Shown: positions 7,761 through 16,249 of the stretch, piece by piece
How positions within the stretch are numbered: position 1 is the stretch's first letter
How the letters are laid out: every line of letters begins with the position of its first letter
DNA from: Pseudobacteriovorax antillogorgiicola
GTDB lineage: Bacteria > Bdellovibrionota_B > Oligoflexia > Oligoflexales > CAIYRB01
DNA: 54,637 nt
Assembly (NCBI GenBank): GCA_945862295.1
Contig: CAMAXT010000007.1
Span: 1-54,637, forward strand
Reading direction: 5' to 3'
Position numbers and translations under genes: made by a program
The notes under the pieces: generated by a model
Told to the model about the DNA's origin: nothing
Database searches by the model: none
What the model saw: the letters and a program-made list of their open reading frames with translations, nothing else

Positions 7761-10022
7761 ATGCAGGCAACAGTGAAAATAGTCACAAGAAAAAATTCAG
7801 TCTCATCGATGCTTCTTTTCAGAAGTATGCCTGTTCTACTGTTTTGTTTGCTTTTTTCGTCGTTGTTGATTGTCGGTGGATATTTAAAACACAGCAAAGC
7901 ACTAATTGCTGAAAACACAAAGCTGCATGCTAAAAGTGTCGCAGATGTCATTGATTCCGAGATTGCGGCGGCAGCACACGCTCTGATCAACCAGGAAAAA
8001 AACTGGACCTCGGTTCTCCGAAATCCACAAGACATCGAAAAGTATTTAGAAGCTTTGGTCCAGGGTAACCCTGGTTTCGCTGCTTTTGGCGTGCTGACCG
8101 AAAAAGGCTACGTCCGTCAGATTGGAGTTTTAGATTTTAGTCCTGGCTATATTCAAGACCTCGATTTTTTCAAAATTCAAGATCCACCCGTGCACACAAC
8201 CGGTATCACTTCGTCTTACGACAATGCCATGGATATCTGGTTTGAATTTAACCTGACAATGGAAGGTAATAAAAAGACGACCATTCGGGCGTTGTACCGT
8301 TTGAAAGACTACCTAGTTGTTGTCGATCAGATTATCACCGCTTATCCAGAAACTATTATTGTCTTAAAGCCAGACGGTGCAACAAATATTCGTTTTTCCA
8401 TCAATCGGCTTAGCACGGACTTGGCGAATGCAAAAGCACTTGAACTACATACGACGCGCGGTTTCGATGTTGTCGATTTGACTGGTACGACCCATTATGT
8501 TTTTACTCGCGGTCTCAAAAAGATTCCGGCAGATATTATTTATGCACCTCTAAAATCGGAAGTTGATGGGTACCGATCGTTGACGATCTCTCTTTTTCTG
8601 TTGCTAACAATCTTTGCTCTAGGCGTCACAGGATTTTTAATATTCAGGACGGGAAAAATACAAAAAGAGTTTCTGGTTTCTGCTGCCGACAATATCAAAA
8701 AAATTGGCCTCGGCGAAGACCAACCGATACTTATGTATTCAGAAATTATTGAACATCAAGGTCTGACTGACGCTGTGACGGAATTAATTCGCGTGCAGAG
8801 TGAGGGTAAAGTCCAGGCTAAAGTTTTAAACAAGGCCATGTTCGAACTGTTTGCCTGCAACGAATCGCAGGCTGCAATCATGAAATGTGTGGAATTGATT
8901 TGTACACAGTGCCAGGCGGAAACAGCATGGTTTGAGCCTTTCGTCGCTGACCAAGAGTTTTACCGGCAAGAGAAACTCAAAGACCGATCTATTAAGGGCT
9001 GGCAATGGAAAAACCACAGAATCAGCGACTTTGACTTTGATGCGGCTTCTCAGGTTCAAGTTGGTTTGCCGGAACGCAATATCGTTAACTATACAATCAA
9101 GGCCAACTTAGAAGTTATAGGCACATTGAAGGCATACTATGCCAATGGAGCTGAGGATCTGACCAGGTTGATGCTCGATTCATTAGTTTCAATTTTAGAA
9201 AAAACTTTAGCGCGTCATGACGCGATTAAAAAAAGTGTTCTTCGACTAACCGAACTTGATATCGCCGACACCATTCGAAAATCAGTGCTCTCGTCGGCTG
9301 GCTCGAACTTTGACTCACGCGTAGCTCAGTACTTTAAACCCGCAGAGCGCCTTGGTGGGGACTGGTTCTATATTATTCCGCACAAATCGAAGGACTGCTG
9401 TTATTTCATCATGGGACGGGTCGCGGGGCTGGGTCTTTCACAAGGTCTGTTAACAGCCGGTGTAAAAGGCGGTTTGGATGTACTCGATAATCTTATCCGC
9501 TTTAGTGATGATGATCCCTTTAAATCACCAGCTGAGGTAATACCTGTTATTCAACGCGTCGTAACGACCATGAATAAACATTCGGATTGCCGCATCACTT
9601 GCTTTGTTATGCATGTGGACTTTTCTACGGGCGTAGTTAAGGTTGCCAACAATGGGCATGCCTTGCCTCTTATTGTTCGACCCACTGCCAACAGGAGCTC
9701 TTTGGTGCACTCGATAAAAGACGAAAGCGCAACTGAGTTAGTGAACGGTATCCAAGTTTGGCAGACAACGATGAAGAAGGGCGACTATATCGTTGCATTC
9801 TCCGACGGGCTAACAAATGCAAAAGGGTTTAAGTCGGAGATTTTTGAGCGGTTCATGGTCAGATCTTTGGAAACCAATCATGGGTTGCAAACTGCATCAG
9901 AAATGGTTGATGACCTCAAAAATATCTATAACTATTACACGTCAAATAAGACGCAAAATGACGACGCGTGTTTTATGGCGATCAAGATTGACAATGCCGC
10001 AAAGGTTAAGAAAACGGCGTAA
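7761..10022 (+). CDS. Membrane sensor with GAF-like and SpoIIE/PP2C-like phosphatase domains, metal site altered
   Basis: 753 residues. Transmembrane helices lie at about 17-42 and 273-296 and enclose a periplasmic sensor of about 230 residues (Cache-like by layout). A cytoplasmic GAF-like region spans about 350-485 and a PP2C/SpoIIE-type domain about 500-745. SpoIIE marks are GGDWF (532-536), NNGHALPL (630-637), FSDGLTNAK (680-688) and the terminal DDACFMAI. The segment that normally reads as a GDVSGHG-like loop is MGRVAGLG (551-558), with Arg where a metal-binding Asp is expected. Activity may therefore be lost or changed. A later start at residue 17 is possible. No anti-sigma partner is adjacent. 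Confidence 0.82.
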   Translation: MQATVKIVTRKNSVSSMLLFRSMPVLLFCLLFSSLLIVGGYLKHSKALIAENTKLHAKSVADVIDSEIAAAAHALINQEKNWTSVLRNPQDIEKYLEALVQGNPGFAAFGVLTEKGYVRQIGVLDFSPGYIQDLDFFKIQDPPVHTTGITSSYDNAMDIWFEFNLTMEGNKKTTIRALYRLKDYLVVVDQIITAYPETIIVLKPDGATNIRFSINRLSTDLANAKALELHTTRGFDVVDLTGTTHYVFTRGLKKIPADIIYAPLKSEVDGYRSLTISLFLLLTIFALGVTGFLIFRTGKIQKEFLVSAADNIKKIGLGEDQPILMYSEIIEHQGLTDAVTELIRVQSEGKVQAKVLNKAMFELFACNESQAAIMKCVELICTQCQAETAWFEPFVADQEFYRQEKLKDRSIKGWQWKNHRISDFDFDAASQVQVGLPERNIVNYTIKANLEVIGTLKAYYANGAEDLTRLMLDSLVSILEKTLARHDAIKKSVLRLTELDIADTIRKSVLSSAGSNFDSRVAQYFKPAERLGGDWFYIIPHKSKDCCYFIMGRVAGLGLSQGLLTAGVKGGLDVLDNLIRFSDDDPFKSPAEVIPVIQRVVTTMNKHSDCRITCFVMHVDFSTGVVKVANNGHALPLIVRPTANRSSLVHSIKDESATELVNGIQVWQTTMKKGDYIVAFSDGLTNAKGFKSEIFERFMVRSLETNHGLQTASEMVDDLKNIYNYYTSNKTQNDDACFMAIKIDNAAKVKKTA

Positions 10023-10035
10023 GATAGAAGATGTG

Positions 10036-11970
10036 TCAACGCTTAGATCGCATTTCGAGTAGATATTCCAAAGACGCTTTATAATGAAACCTGTAGATCC
10101 AGTCGGGAGAGTCTTCCGGCGGCAGTTTTTTACTCAGGTCTGGATAGGAGATCAATTGGTCGAGCGCTGGAATGTAAATGCCCTCTTCTGTTTGCGACAA
10201 AATCGGATAGTGGCTGGCTTGGTCAAAGAGGTTTTTGCCCATCGTTGGCAACGGTGCAAGACCTAGAATATCGACCAATGTTGTTGAGATATCCGCCTGG
10301 CTTACGAAATGATCAAACGAAAGTGTCTTAATACCTTGTTCCTTGAGAGCACCTTCGGTGATTCCGCCAGAAATAATCAAATTGATATGTGACTGCAGGA
10401 GTTGGCTGGTGTTTTTACTCACCTTGTAGAGATCGGCATATGGTTTTGTTTTATTGCCATGATCTGAGAGAATGAAAAGTAGGGTTGAGTCCCAGGTAGT
10501 GCTCTTTTTAAGACCCTCTACGAGCGTGCCGATACTTTTATCTGTATAGCTGGTAGTGAGAAACCAGGGTTCCGCGGAATTTGAAGAGGAATGTTCACTA
10601 CCTGGAAGATGCCACGGAATATGATTGGTGACTGAAAGTAGCATGCCCAAAGAAAAGGACGTCGGCAGCTGTTTTAACGTTTGAATTTTACGAGCCGCTT
10701 CTTTGAAAAAGATGTCATCGCCAACTCCCCAGCCTGTTCGCTCGGCCTCTTCAGGAAAAGACTTCGCGGTCATTAGATCTTTAATGTTGTGCCGTTGCCA
10801 GAATGCCTCTTGACCATCAAATCTACCGTCACCACCGTGATACCAAAACTTCGCCGCCGTCTCATCATTTAGTACATCGGTGATACAGCGATAGGGTAGG
10901 GCATCGAAGTTGCGCATAAGTGATGTATTGCGCCCACTAAAGTTTCCGCAGAACGCCGCCTCCTGACCGCTGCGCGTAACGGAACCAGTTGAAAATGCAC
11001 GACGAAACCAGATACCTGATGTTGCTAAAGCATCAAGATGCGGCGTTAAACTTTCTAAATTCGGTGAAAAAGCGCCTGTTTCTGAAGGTCGTAGAGATTC
11101 AAGAAGTACGACAATGACTGTTGGGTTAGTGCCGCTATCGATTTGGTTTTTAAAAGCCTGTTTTAAAATCGGGGCGGTAGGATGGAGAATTGGTTGTTTC
11201 TTAAGCGCGGCAGAGAAAACAGTCGACTGATAGCGGTCCTTTGTTTCAGAAAGCAAGCCGTTGTTATAGACACCGCCTGCAGTTACAAAGTCCCCAGGCA
11301 AAAGCTTTACCGTATTGCCGAGTTTTTTAGATCGGAGGTAGAAGGATTCGAGAACATTTGTCTGCAAATTTTCCGGAACGAACCATTGGACTCGGTAGTG
11401 AATATTTCTGTTGTGCGCGATCAAGGCTAGCGCTGCAAATATTGCGATGGTAACCCAAGATTTTCCGGTCTGTGTTTTGTGACCTTTGCGCACATACATC
11501 AGGGCCGCAGTAATCCCAACAAGTAAGGTCATGATAGCATTCGAACTGGTTAAAAAACTTGCAGCGTTAGAGCCGATAAATTGCGCGTCGGAGAGATAGC
11601 TCAAATGAAACGGTTCGAGTTGAAATTTAAAAAATCCAACGTAGCCCTGGTGGGCGGATAAAGTGCCCGTAAATATAAGAAAAAAGAAGAATTGCACCAA
11701 AAAGCTAGGAGTCTTTCCGAGCCGTTTTGCGCCAAAAAATATAATCGATACGACGGCTGTTAAGATAAATCCGATCCAGATATCACTCAAACTTCCGACC
11801 AGAAAAGCGTTTGCCGGTGAGTCGCTAGGGACAGCCTCAGATAAAGATTTGAAGTTAAAAAATCGGTGAACAGTGAAGGCAATAAAGACAACAGTGAAAA
11901 CATTGATGAAGATGTGAACGTAGCTCACTATCTCATCATTTGTGCTCTGTGATTTGTTTTGATTTGTCAT
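10036..11970 (-). CDS. LTA synthase-like membrane sulfatase / phosphoglycerol transferase family protein
   Basis: 644 residues. About five N-terminal membrane helices (roughly 15-190) precede an exported alkaline-phosphatase-superfamily domain (about 275-620). Metal and nucleophile segments are VVLLESLRPSETGAF, GSVTRSGQEAAFCG (candidate nucleophile Thr), WYHGGDGRFDGQEAFWQRH and FILSDHGNKT. This layout matches the LtaS/OpgB/MdoB group, which moves phosphoglycerol or phosphoethanolamine groups onto envelope glycans or lipids. The acceptor cannot be told from sequence. It converges on the SpoIIE-like gene with only 13 bases between. Confidence 0.85.
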   Translation of the reverse strand: MTNQNKSQSTNDEIVSYVHIFINVFTVVFIAFTVHRFFNFKSLSEAVPSDSPANAFLVGSLSDIWIGFILTAVVSIIFFGAKRLGKTPSFLVQFFFFLIFTGTLSAHQGYVGFFKFQLEPFHLSYLSDAQFIGSNAASFLTSSNAIMTLLVGITAALMYVRKGHKTQTGKSWVTIAIFAALALIAHNRNIHYRVQWFVPENLQTNVLESFYLRSKKLGNTVKLLPGDFVTAGGVYNNGLLSETKDRYQSTVFSAALKKQPILHPTAPILKQAFKNQIDSGTNPTVIVVLLESLRPSETGAFSPNLESLTPHLDALATSGIWFRRAFSTGSVTRSGQEAAFCGNFSGRNTSLMRNFDALPYRCITDVLNDETAAKFWYHGGDGRFDGQEAFWQRHNIKDLMTAKSFPEEAERTGWGVGDDIFFKEAARKIQTLKQLPTSFSLGMLLSVTNHIPWHLPGSEHSSSNSAEPWFLTTSYTDKSIGTLVEGLKKSTTWDSTLLFILSDHGNKTKPYADLYKVSKNTSQLLQSHINLIISGGITEGALKEQGIKTLSFDHFVSQADISTTLVDILGLAPLPTMGKNLFDQASHYPILSQTEEGIYIPALDQLISYPDLSKKLPPEDSPDWIYRFHYKASLEYLLEMRSKR

Positions 11971-12077
11971 GAGAGTTCTGTGGACGAATGTAATTTAGTG
12001 TTTTATTCTTCTCCTGCAACATTACATGCAAAAAAAGAATGTCAGAATATAAAACTTATATTCGTGGAGTCTACTGG

Positions 12078-13337
12078 ATGGTCTGTAAAAAGGCATGCAT
12101 TATCACCATTTTGATAATGTTTCAGTTGGTAGCCTGCGGACGTTCGGATGAATCAGCATCAGACCTAAACGAAGAATCTCTAAAGGTCGCTTCCGATTTT
12201 TCCTTCAATTTAATGACAAGTGACATCACTCCCTGGGTAAAGGGACAGCGATCTGGTCCAATGGGCAAAGAACAAGGCAAACAGGCTGTTTTCCTTGAAA
12301 ATCTAATTAGCTCATCGCGCTCAGAAATGATGGTCGGACTATACGGTGTGCAAGCACAGCCGTGGTTTTTCTCAGCGATCGGGATGAAAGAAGGCAAAAA
12401 CGTTCGGGTTGTGGTTGATCAACAGCAGGGCACACTCAACGATTGGATTCCGGAAAATTTCAATTATCCGGATACGGCAGAACTTGGACAGCAATTAGGT
12501 GGACAGGTTATCCCGGATCTTAATCCATCCGGCACGCCGCGTTCTGCAAGCATTATGCATAACAAATTTGTCGTTCTAAAAAATAAAGGTGTGTGGACTG
12601 GAAGCACAAATGTAAGCGCAACCTGTTTAGGTAGCGAGTACAATGCTAACGCCTCCATCTATATCGCAAACCCTGAACTCGCGAAGATCTACGAAGCTGA
12701 ATTCAAGCAGATGTTTGAAGAAAAACGCTTCAGTCGCTACAAACTCCCCGCTGTTCGTAAACCGCTGACCTTTCGCGATGGCACGAAACTCGAAGTATTC
12801 TTCTCACCACAAGATGAACCAGTGCATCGCGCAATTTTGCCTTTCATAGAGAGTGCGAAAGTGTCGTTAGATATTGGTATGTTTGTTCTAACGCATTCCG
12901 AAATCATTGATGCTATCCGCGCCGCTGCCATCCGCGGTGTCAAGGTTCGTATTATCGGCGATGCCTTGTTTTCAAACCGCGAAACTTCACCAGTCGATAG
13001 CTTAAAAGAAGCCGGGGTCGATATCCGGATTGAAAACTGGGGCGGAAAGATGCACATGAAGTCGGCAGTAGCGGACGGCAAACGTACCGTGATTGGGTCG
13101 ATGAATTGGACCAATTCCGGTGAACTCGATAACGATGAAAACACCCTGGTCATTGACAACAAAAAACTTGCGGTCCAAATGACTAAATATTTCAATAATC
13201 TTTGGGCTTTACTAAAGAACGTCGAAGGACGTACCGCCGCGGCAGAGTCACTCTCATCAATCAATTCGTGCATTGACGGTATTGATAATGATTATGATGG
13301 TCTGACTGACGCAGAAGAGGCGTCTTGTAAGCGCTAA
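12078..13337 (+). CDS. Phospholipase D-family lipoprotein with Asp-rich C-terminal tail
   Basis: About 419 residues from the ATG at 12078, chosen because GGAG lies eight bases upstream and the frame then starts a lipoprotein signal ending LVAC (Cys20). An upstream in-frame ATG at 12039 lacks a good site. Two PLD half-sites are seen: MHNKFVVLKNKGVWTGSTN, where the expected Asp is Lys, and HMKSAVADGKRTVIGSMN, which is complete. The end, CIDGIDNDYDGLTDAEEASC, resembles calcium-binding TSP3-type repeats common in secreted deltaproteobacterial proteins. It is probably an envelope PLD-fold hydrolase or transferase; substrate unknown. Confidence 0.85.
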   Translation: MVCKKACIITILIMFQLVACGRSDESASDLNEESLKVASDFSFNLMTSDITPWVKGQRSGPMGKEQGKQAVFLENLISSSRSEMMVGLYGVQAQPWFFSAIGMKEGKNVRVVVDQQQGTLNDWIPENFNYPDTAELGQQLGGQVIPDLNPSGTPRSASIMHNKFVVLKNKGVWTGSTNVSATCLGSEYNANASIYIANPELAKIYEAEFKQMFEEKRFSRYKLPAVRKPLTFRDGTKLEVFFSPQDEPVHRAILPFIESAKVSLDIGMFVLTHSEIIDAIRAAAIRGVKVRIIGDALFSNRETSPVDSLKEAGVDIRIENWGGKMHMKSAVADGKRTVIGSMNWTNSGELDNDENTLVIDNKKLAVQMTKYFNNLWALLKNVEGRTAAAESLSSINSCIDGIDNDYDGLTDAEEASCKR

Positions 13338-13363
13338 CAGATTTCCCGGACCCTTCTGATCCG

Positions 13364-13390
13364 CCCCGCCTTTTGGTGGGGTTTTGTTTT
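13364..13390 (+). terminator. Rho-independent terminator after the PLD gene
   Basis: CCCCGCC (13364-13370), loop TTTT, GGTGGGG (13375-13381), then TTTTGTTTT: a compact GC stem with one G-T pair and a T tract. Confidence 0.9.
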
Positions 13391-13392
13391 CA

Positions 13393-13427
13393 GACACGTG
13401 TCACGTATACTTTTTTTCAGATATAAT
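13393..13427 (+). promoter_or_regulatory. Candidate ddl promoter with overlapping palindromes
   Basis: A perfect TATAAT box lies at 13422-13427, 34 bases before ddl. At the expected -35 position, the 10-bp palindrome GACACGTGTC (13393-13402) overlaps a second dyad, ACGTGTCACGT. The -35 match itself is poor, which would suit an activator or repressor site there; that role is inference. Confidence 0.5.
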
Positions 13428-13461
13428 CGCTTACTTCAATCAACAAAAGTGAGTTGGGACC

Positions 13462-14562
13462 ATGATCAACGTCATTGTGCTTTACGGTGGAAAATCAACA
13501 GAACACGAAGTGTCTTGCCGCAGTGCAGCATTCGTACTGAGAAACCTAGACCGAAAAAAATATAACGTGGTGGCGATCGGTATCAATAAACAGGGTCACT
13601 GGCTGCCGCAGAGCATGAACAAGATTTTAGCGACAGATACAAAGACGATTCCGATCTATGAGCCAGAGGCGCGGCAGATCACCGGATCGGCCTCTAAGGA
13701 TTTGCAGATTGTTCCTGAAGCGATCTTCACTCAGCACCATCTAGATAAGAATCAGACCGTTGTTTTTCCAGTGATTCATGGGGCCAACGGTGAAGACGGT
13801 ACTCTTCAAGGATTGCTTGAGTTGTCGGACGTCGCGTTTGTGGGGCCGGATACTCTTGGTAGTGCAGTGGGTATGGATAAAGCCATCGCTAAACGTATTG
13901 CTGTTACTGAAGGCATCGAAGTTGTGCCATGGATTGAGGCTTTCAAAGAAGAATGGTCGGAACTGTCAAAGCAGATAATGAAGGAAGCTGAGACGCGGTT
14001 AGGTTTGCCATTATTTGTAAAACCAGCTCGTCTCGGTAGCAGTGTAGGTGTGACAAAAGTTCGCAACATGAGTGAGTTCATGGCTGCTTGCGAACATGCA
14101 TTTACCTTTGACGATAAGCTTCTTATCGAAAAGGGTTTGGATGTTCGCGAGATTGAGTGTGCTGTGATCGGAGGACGCAATCCGAAAGTCTCATTGCCTG
14201 GTGAAATCAATGCTAAAGACTTTTATTCCTACGAAGCGAAGTATGTCGATGCAGATGCAGCATCGATTAAGGTTCCTGCCGACCTAACAAAGGAACAGGC
14301 GCTTGAAGCTCAAGGTATTTGCCGTAAGGTATACCGCGCCCTTAATCTTTACGGGATGTCGCGGGTCGATTTATTCTTAGATAAACAGTCTGGGAAATTC
14401 TTTTTCAATGAAGTTAATACAATTCCAGGATTTACAGAAATCTCGCAGTTTCCGATGCTTTGGTCCGAATCCGGACTTAAACCGGCAGATCTATTGGATG
14501 AGCTTATTAAGTATGCTGTGGCGCGTAAAGCTGAGAAATCGAAGCTTAAGAAGACTATCTGA
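13462..14562 (+). CDS. ddl: D-alanine--D-alanine ligase
   Basis: 366 residues, the longer form of this ATP-grasp enzyme, which makes the D-Ala-D-Ala end of peptidoglycan precursors in the cytoplasm. Visible: VLYGGKSTEHEVSCRSA at the start, PVIHGANGEDGTLQGLLEL (about 105), FVKPARLGSSVGVTKV (about 190) for ATP binding, and the Mg-binding FFNEVNTIPGFTEISQFP (about 312). The last bases overlap the convergent HAD gene by 8 bp. It has its own promoter and GAG-type ribosome site, so it is probably monocistronic. Confidence 0.95.
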   Translation: MINVIVLYGGKSTEHEVSCRSAAFVLRNLDRKKYNVVAIGINKQGHWLPQSMNKILATDTKTIPIYEPEARQITGSASKDLQIVPEAIFTQHHLDKNQTVVFPVIHGANGEDGTLQGLLELSDVAFVGPDTLGSAVGMDKAIAKRIAVTEGIEVVPWIEAFKEEWSELSKQIMKEAETRLGLPLFVKPARLGSSVGVTKVRNMSEFMAACEHAFTFDDKLLIEKGLDVREIECAVIGGRNPKVSLPGEINAKDFYSYEAKYVDADAASIKVPADLTKEQALEAQGICRKVYRALNLYGMSRVDLFLDKQSGKFFFNEVNTIPGFTEISQFPMLWSESGLKPADLLDELIKYAVARKAEKSKLKKTI

Positions 14563-15214
14563 GGATCTTGTCTACAGAATGCAGTGCTTCAGTAAAATTT
14601 TTAAAAACCTGCTCTGCCCCCGCAGCAAGCAGGTTTTTTGCTGGAACATCAGTTGCGATGCCGATTGGCCGCATGCCAGCACTGATACCAGCTTTTAATC
14701 CATGTTCACTGTCTTCGAAAAAAACAATATCTGAGCGGTGTTTCGGATCAACACCTAAAAGATTTGCACAGCGCCAATAGATATCTGGTGCCGGTTTTGC
14801 TTTAGGTACCTCTTCTGCTGAAACTAAAACGTGCGGCTTCATAGCAAATCTATTGACGATCGATGAAACAAATTGATGACTAGAGTTGGATGCAATCCCC
14901 CAAGTGATTCCATGTTCTTCTAGATACGCGAAAAAAGTTTCGACCCCATCGATCGGCTTGCAGGTGATGGCCCCCTGCAAAATTAAGTTCTTCTTAAGAT
15001 CGCGGATATCGGCGGCTTGAAAGCGGCCTTTACTCTCCCCACTAAGGATGGAAGCGATCGTTTCGGTGCGTCTGCCGGAAAGCCTATCGATTCGTTCAAT
15101 CCCTTGCCCCATAAGGGTTTGGTGGGCGAGGTCCCATGCAATAAGGTGCATTCCATTGGTGTCTGCAACAACCCCATCGAAGTCGAAAATTACCGCTGAG
15201 GTTTTGTTTGCCAA
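14555..15214 (-). CDS. HAD hydrolase, beta-phosphoglucomutase-like
   Basis: About 219 residues from a TTG at 15214, which sits five bases after GAGG. The frame continues to another TTG at 15259 without a site, so the shorter form is preferred. Motif I is FDFDGVVADTN with the nucleophile Asp and the acid/base Asp two residues on, motif II is GIASNSS, and motif III is VFFEDSEHGLKAGISAGM. The cap after DGVVADT fits the subfamily of beta-phosphoglucomutase and small phosphosugar phosphatases. The exact substrate is unknown. It ends inside the 3' end of ddl. Confidence 0.85.
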   Translation of the reverse strand: MANKTSAVIFDFDGVVADTNGMHLIAWDLAHQTLMGQGIERIDRLSGRRTETIASILSGESKGRFQAADIRDLKKNLILQGAITCKPIDGVETFFAYLEEHGITWGIASNSSHQFVSSIVNRFAMKPHVLVSAEEVPKAKPAPDIYWRCANLLGVDPKHRSDIVFFEDSEHGLKAGISAGMRPIGIATDVPAKNLLAAGAEQVFKNFTEALHSVDKILR

Positions 15215-15342
15215 AGTGTCCTCAATATATACATTTTGGTGCGCGCTACCTACTCGCAACTATTTTATCTGTGGAAAACTTCTGATACTGTATGGATCTA
15301 AGTTTTACTCAACTGAAGAAACAAATACATGGGGAATCAACA

Positions 15343-15993
15343 GTGATCGCTCGGAAGTTGTCATCTGCGGCTAAACGGACCAGGTTGGTTTCATACATTT
15401 TCCTTTTGTTTATGATCCTTGGAAGTGTTGGCCTCGATCAAGCGTCAAAATTTCACTCTGAAGAAACTCTGATGGCATGGAGTCATGAATCAGACCCCAA
15501 TCTTTACAAAGGCTCTCGGTTTCCTATTACATCGGTTGGATCAGTGACCCCAGGTGAAGAGACTCCAGTCTACCTGTACCTCGGTTTCAATTATGTTCGT
15601 AATTTAGGTGCTGCTTGGGGAGCATTGTCTAATTTGCCTGACAATATTCGGGTGCCGTTTTTCTATGTTGTTACGACCGTCGCTGTTTTCATTATTGGGC
15701 TCTATATTAGGACGACTCCTGTCGAACATCGTCTAGCGATCTTTTCGTTAGCGCTCATTCTTTCTGGAGCAATCGGAAATTTTATCGACCGATTGCGTCT
15801 TGGCTACGTCATCGACTGGATCGATGTTCGCTGGAATTTAGTGGGCTGGCGCTACGACTTTCCGAATTTTAATGTCGCAGATAGTGCGATTACTGTCGGC
15901 GTCGCTTTTCTTATGTTTGATATGCTAGTTCTTGAAACTATAAGAAGGCGTACAGACAAGATCCAGGCAACTCCTGCCGCGGTAAAGGCCTGA
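15343..15993 (+). CDS. lspA: Lipoprotein signal peptidase (signal peptidase II)
   Basis: About 216 residues from GTG 15343, preferred because GGGGA stands seven bases upstream; an ATG at 15292 adds 17 residues. The inner-membrane aspartyl protease LspA cleaves the signal peptides of prolipoproteins. Four hydrophobic helices are visible, with GLDQASKF, YVRNLGAAWG, and the catalytic-Asp regions GNFIDRLRLGYVIDWID and FNVADSAITVG. The periplasmic stretch between the first Asp region and YVRN is about 45 residues longer than the short classical forms. Its many likely substrates in this window are the lipobox proteins listed here. Confidence 0.93.
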   Translation: MIARKLSSAAKRTRLVSYIFLLFMILGSVGLDQASKFHSEETLMAWSHESDPNLYKGSRFPITSVGSVTPGEETPVYLYLGFNYVRNLGAAWGALSNLPDNIRVPFFYVVTTVAVFIIGLYIRTTPVEHRLAIFSLALILSGAIGNFIDRLRLGYVIDWIDVRWNLVGWRYDFPNFNVADSAITVGVAFLMFDMLVLETIRRRTDKIQATPAAVKA

Positions 15994-16047
15994 GCCCACA
16001 TTTCCGCTCTTAAACTTAACTCGCTGAAAAAATAATTAATTGTCGCG

Positions 16048-16085
16048 GAAGTTGCCGAACCACCACAAGCAGGCGGCTTCTTTTG
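16048..16085 (+). terminator. Likely terminator after lspA
   Basis: GAAGTTGCC (16048-16056) can pair with GGCGGCTTC (16072-16080) with two G-T pairs; TTTT follows. Confidence 0.55.
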
Positions 16086-16191
16086 GCATCCGCACGTCAT
16101 ATTGGGTAGTTGTAATTTACTGTTTATAAAGACAAAATAAAGCAAACGCAATTAAAGCATATATCGAAATCTGACGAAAAGACGCTCGCGA

Positions 16192-16209
16192 CTCGCGCGA
16201 TCGCGCGAG
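16192..16209. promoter_or_regulatory. 18-bp perfect palindrome upstream of the lytic transglycosylase gene
   Basis: CTCGCGCGATCGCGCGAG is fully self-complementary, very GC-rich compared with the A/T-rich flank, and lies 41 bases before the GTG start of the next gene. It could be an operator or a leader hairpin near the ribosome site. Confidence 0.5.
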
Positions 16210-16249
16210 AAGGCTCTAAGGACAGATTGTTTACTGAGGGCATGGTTAC

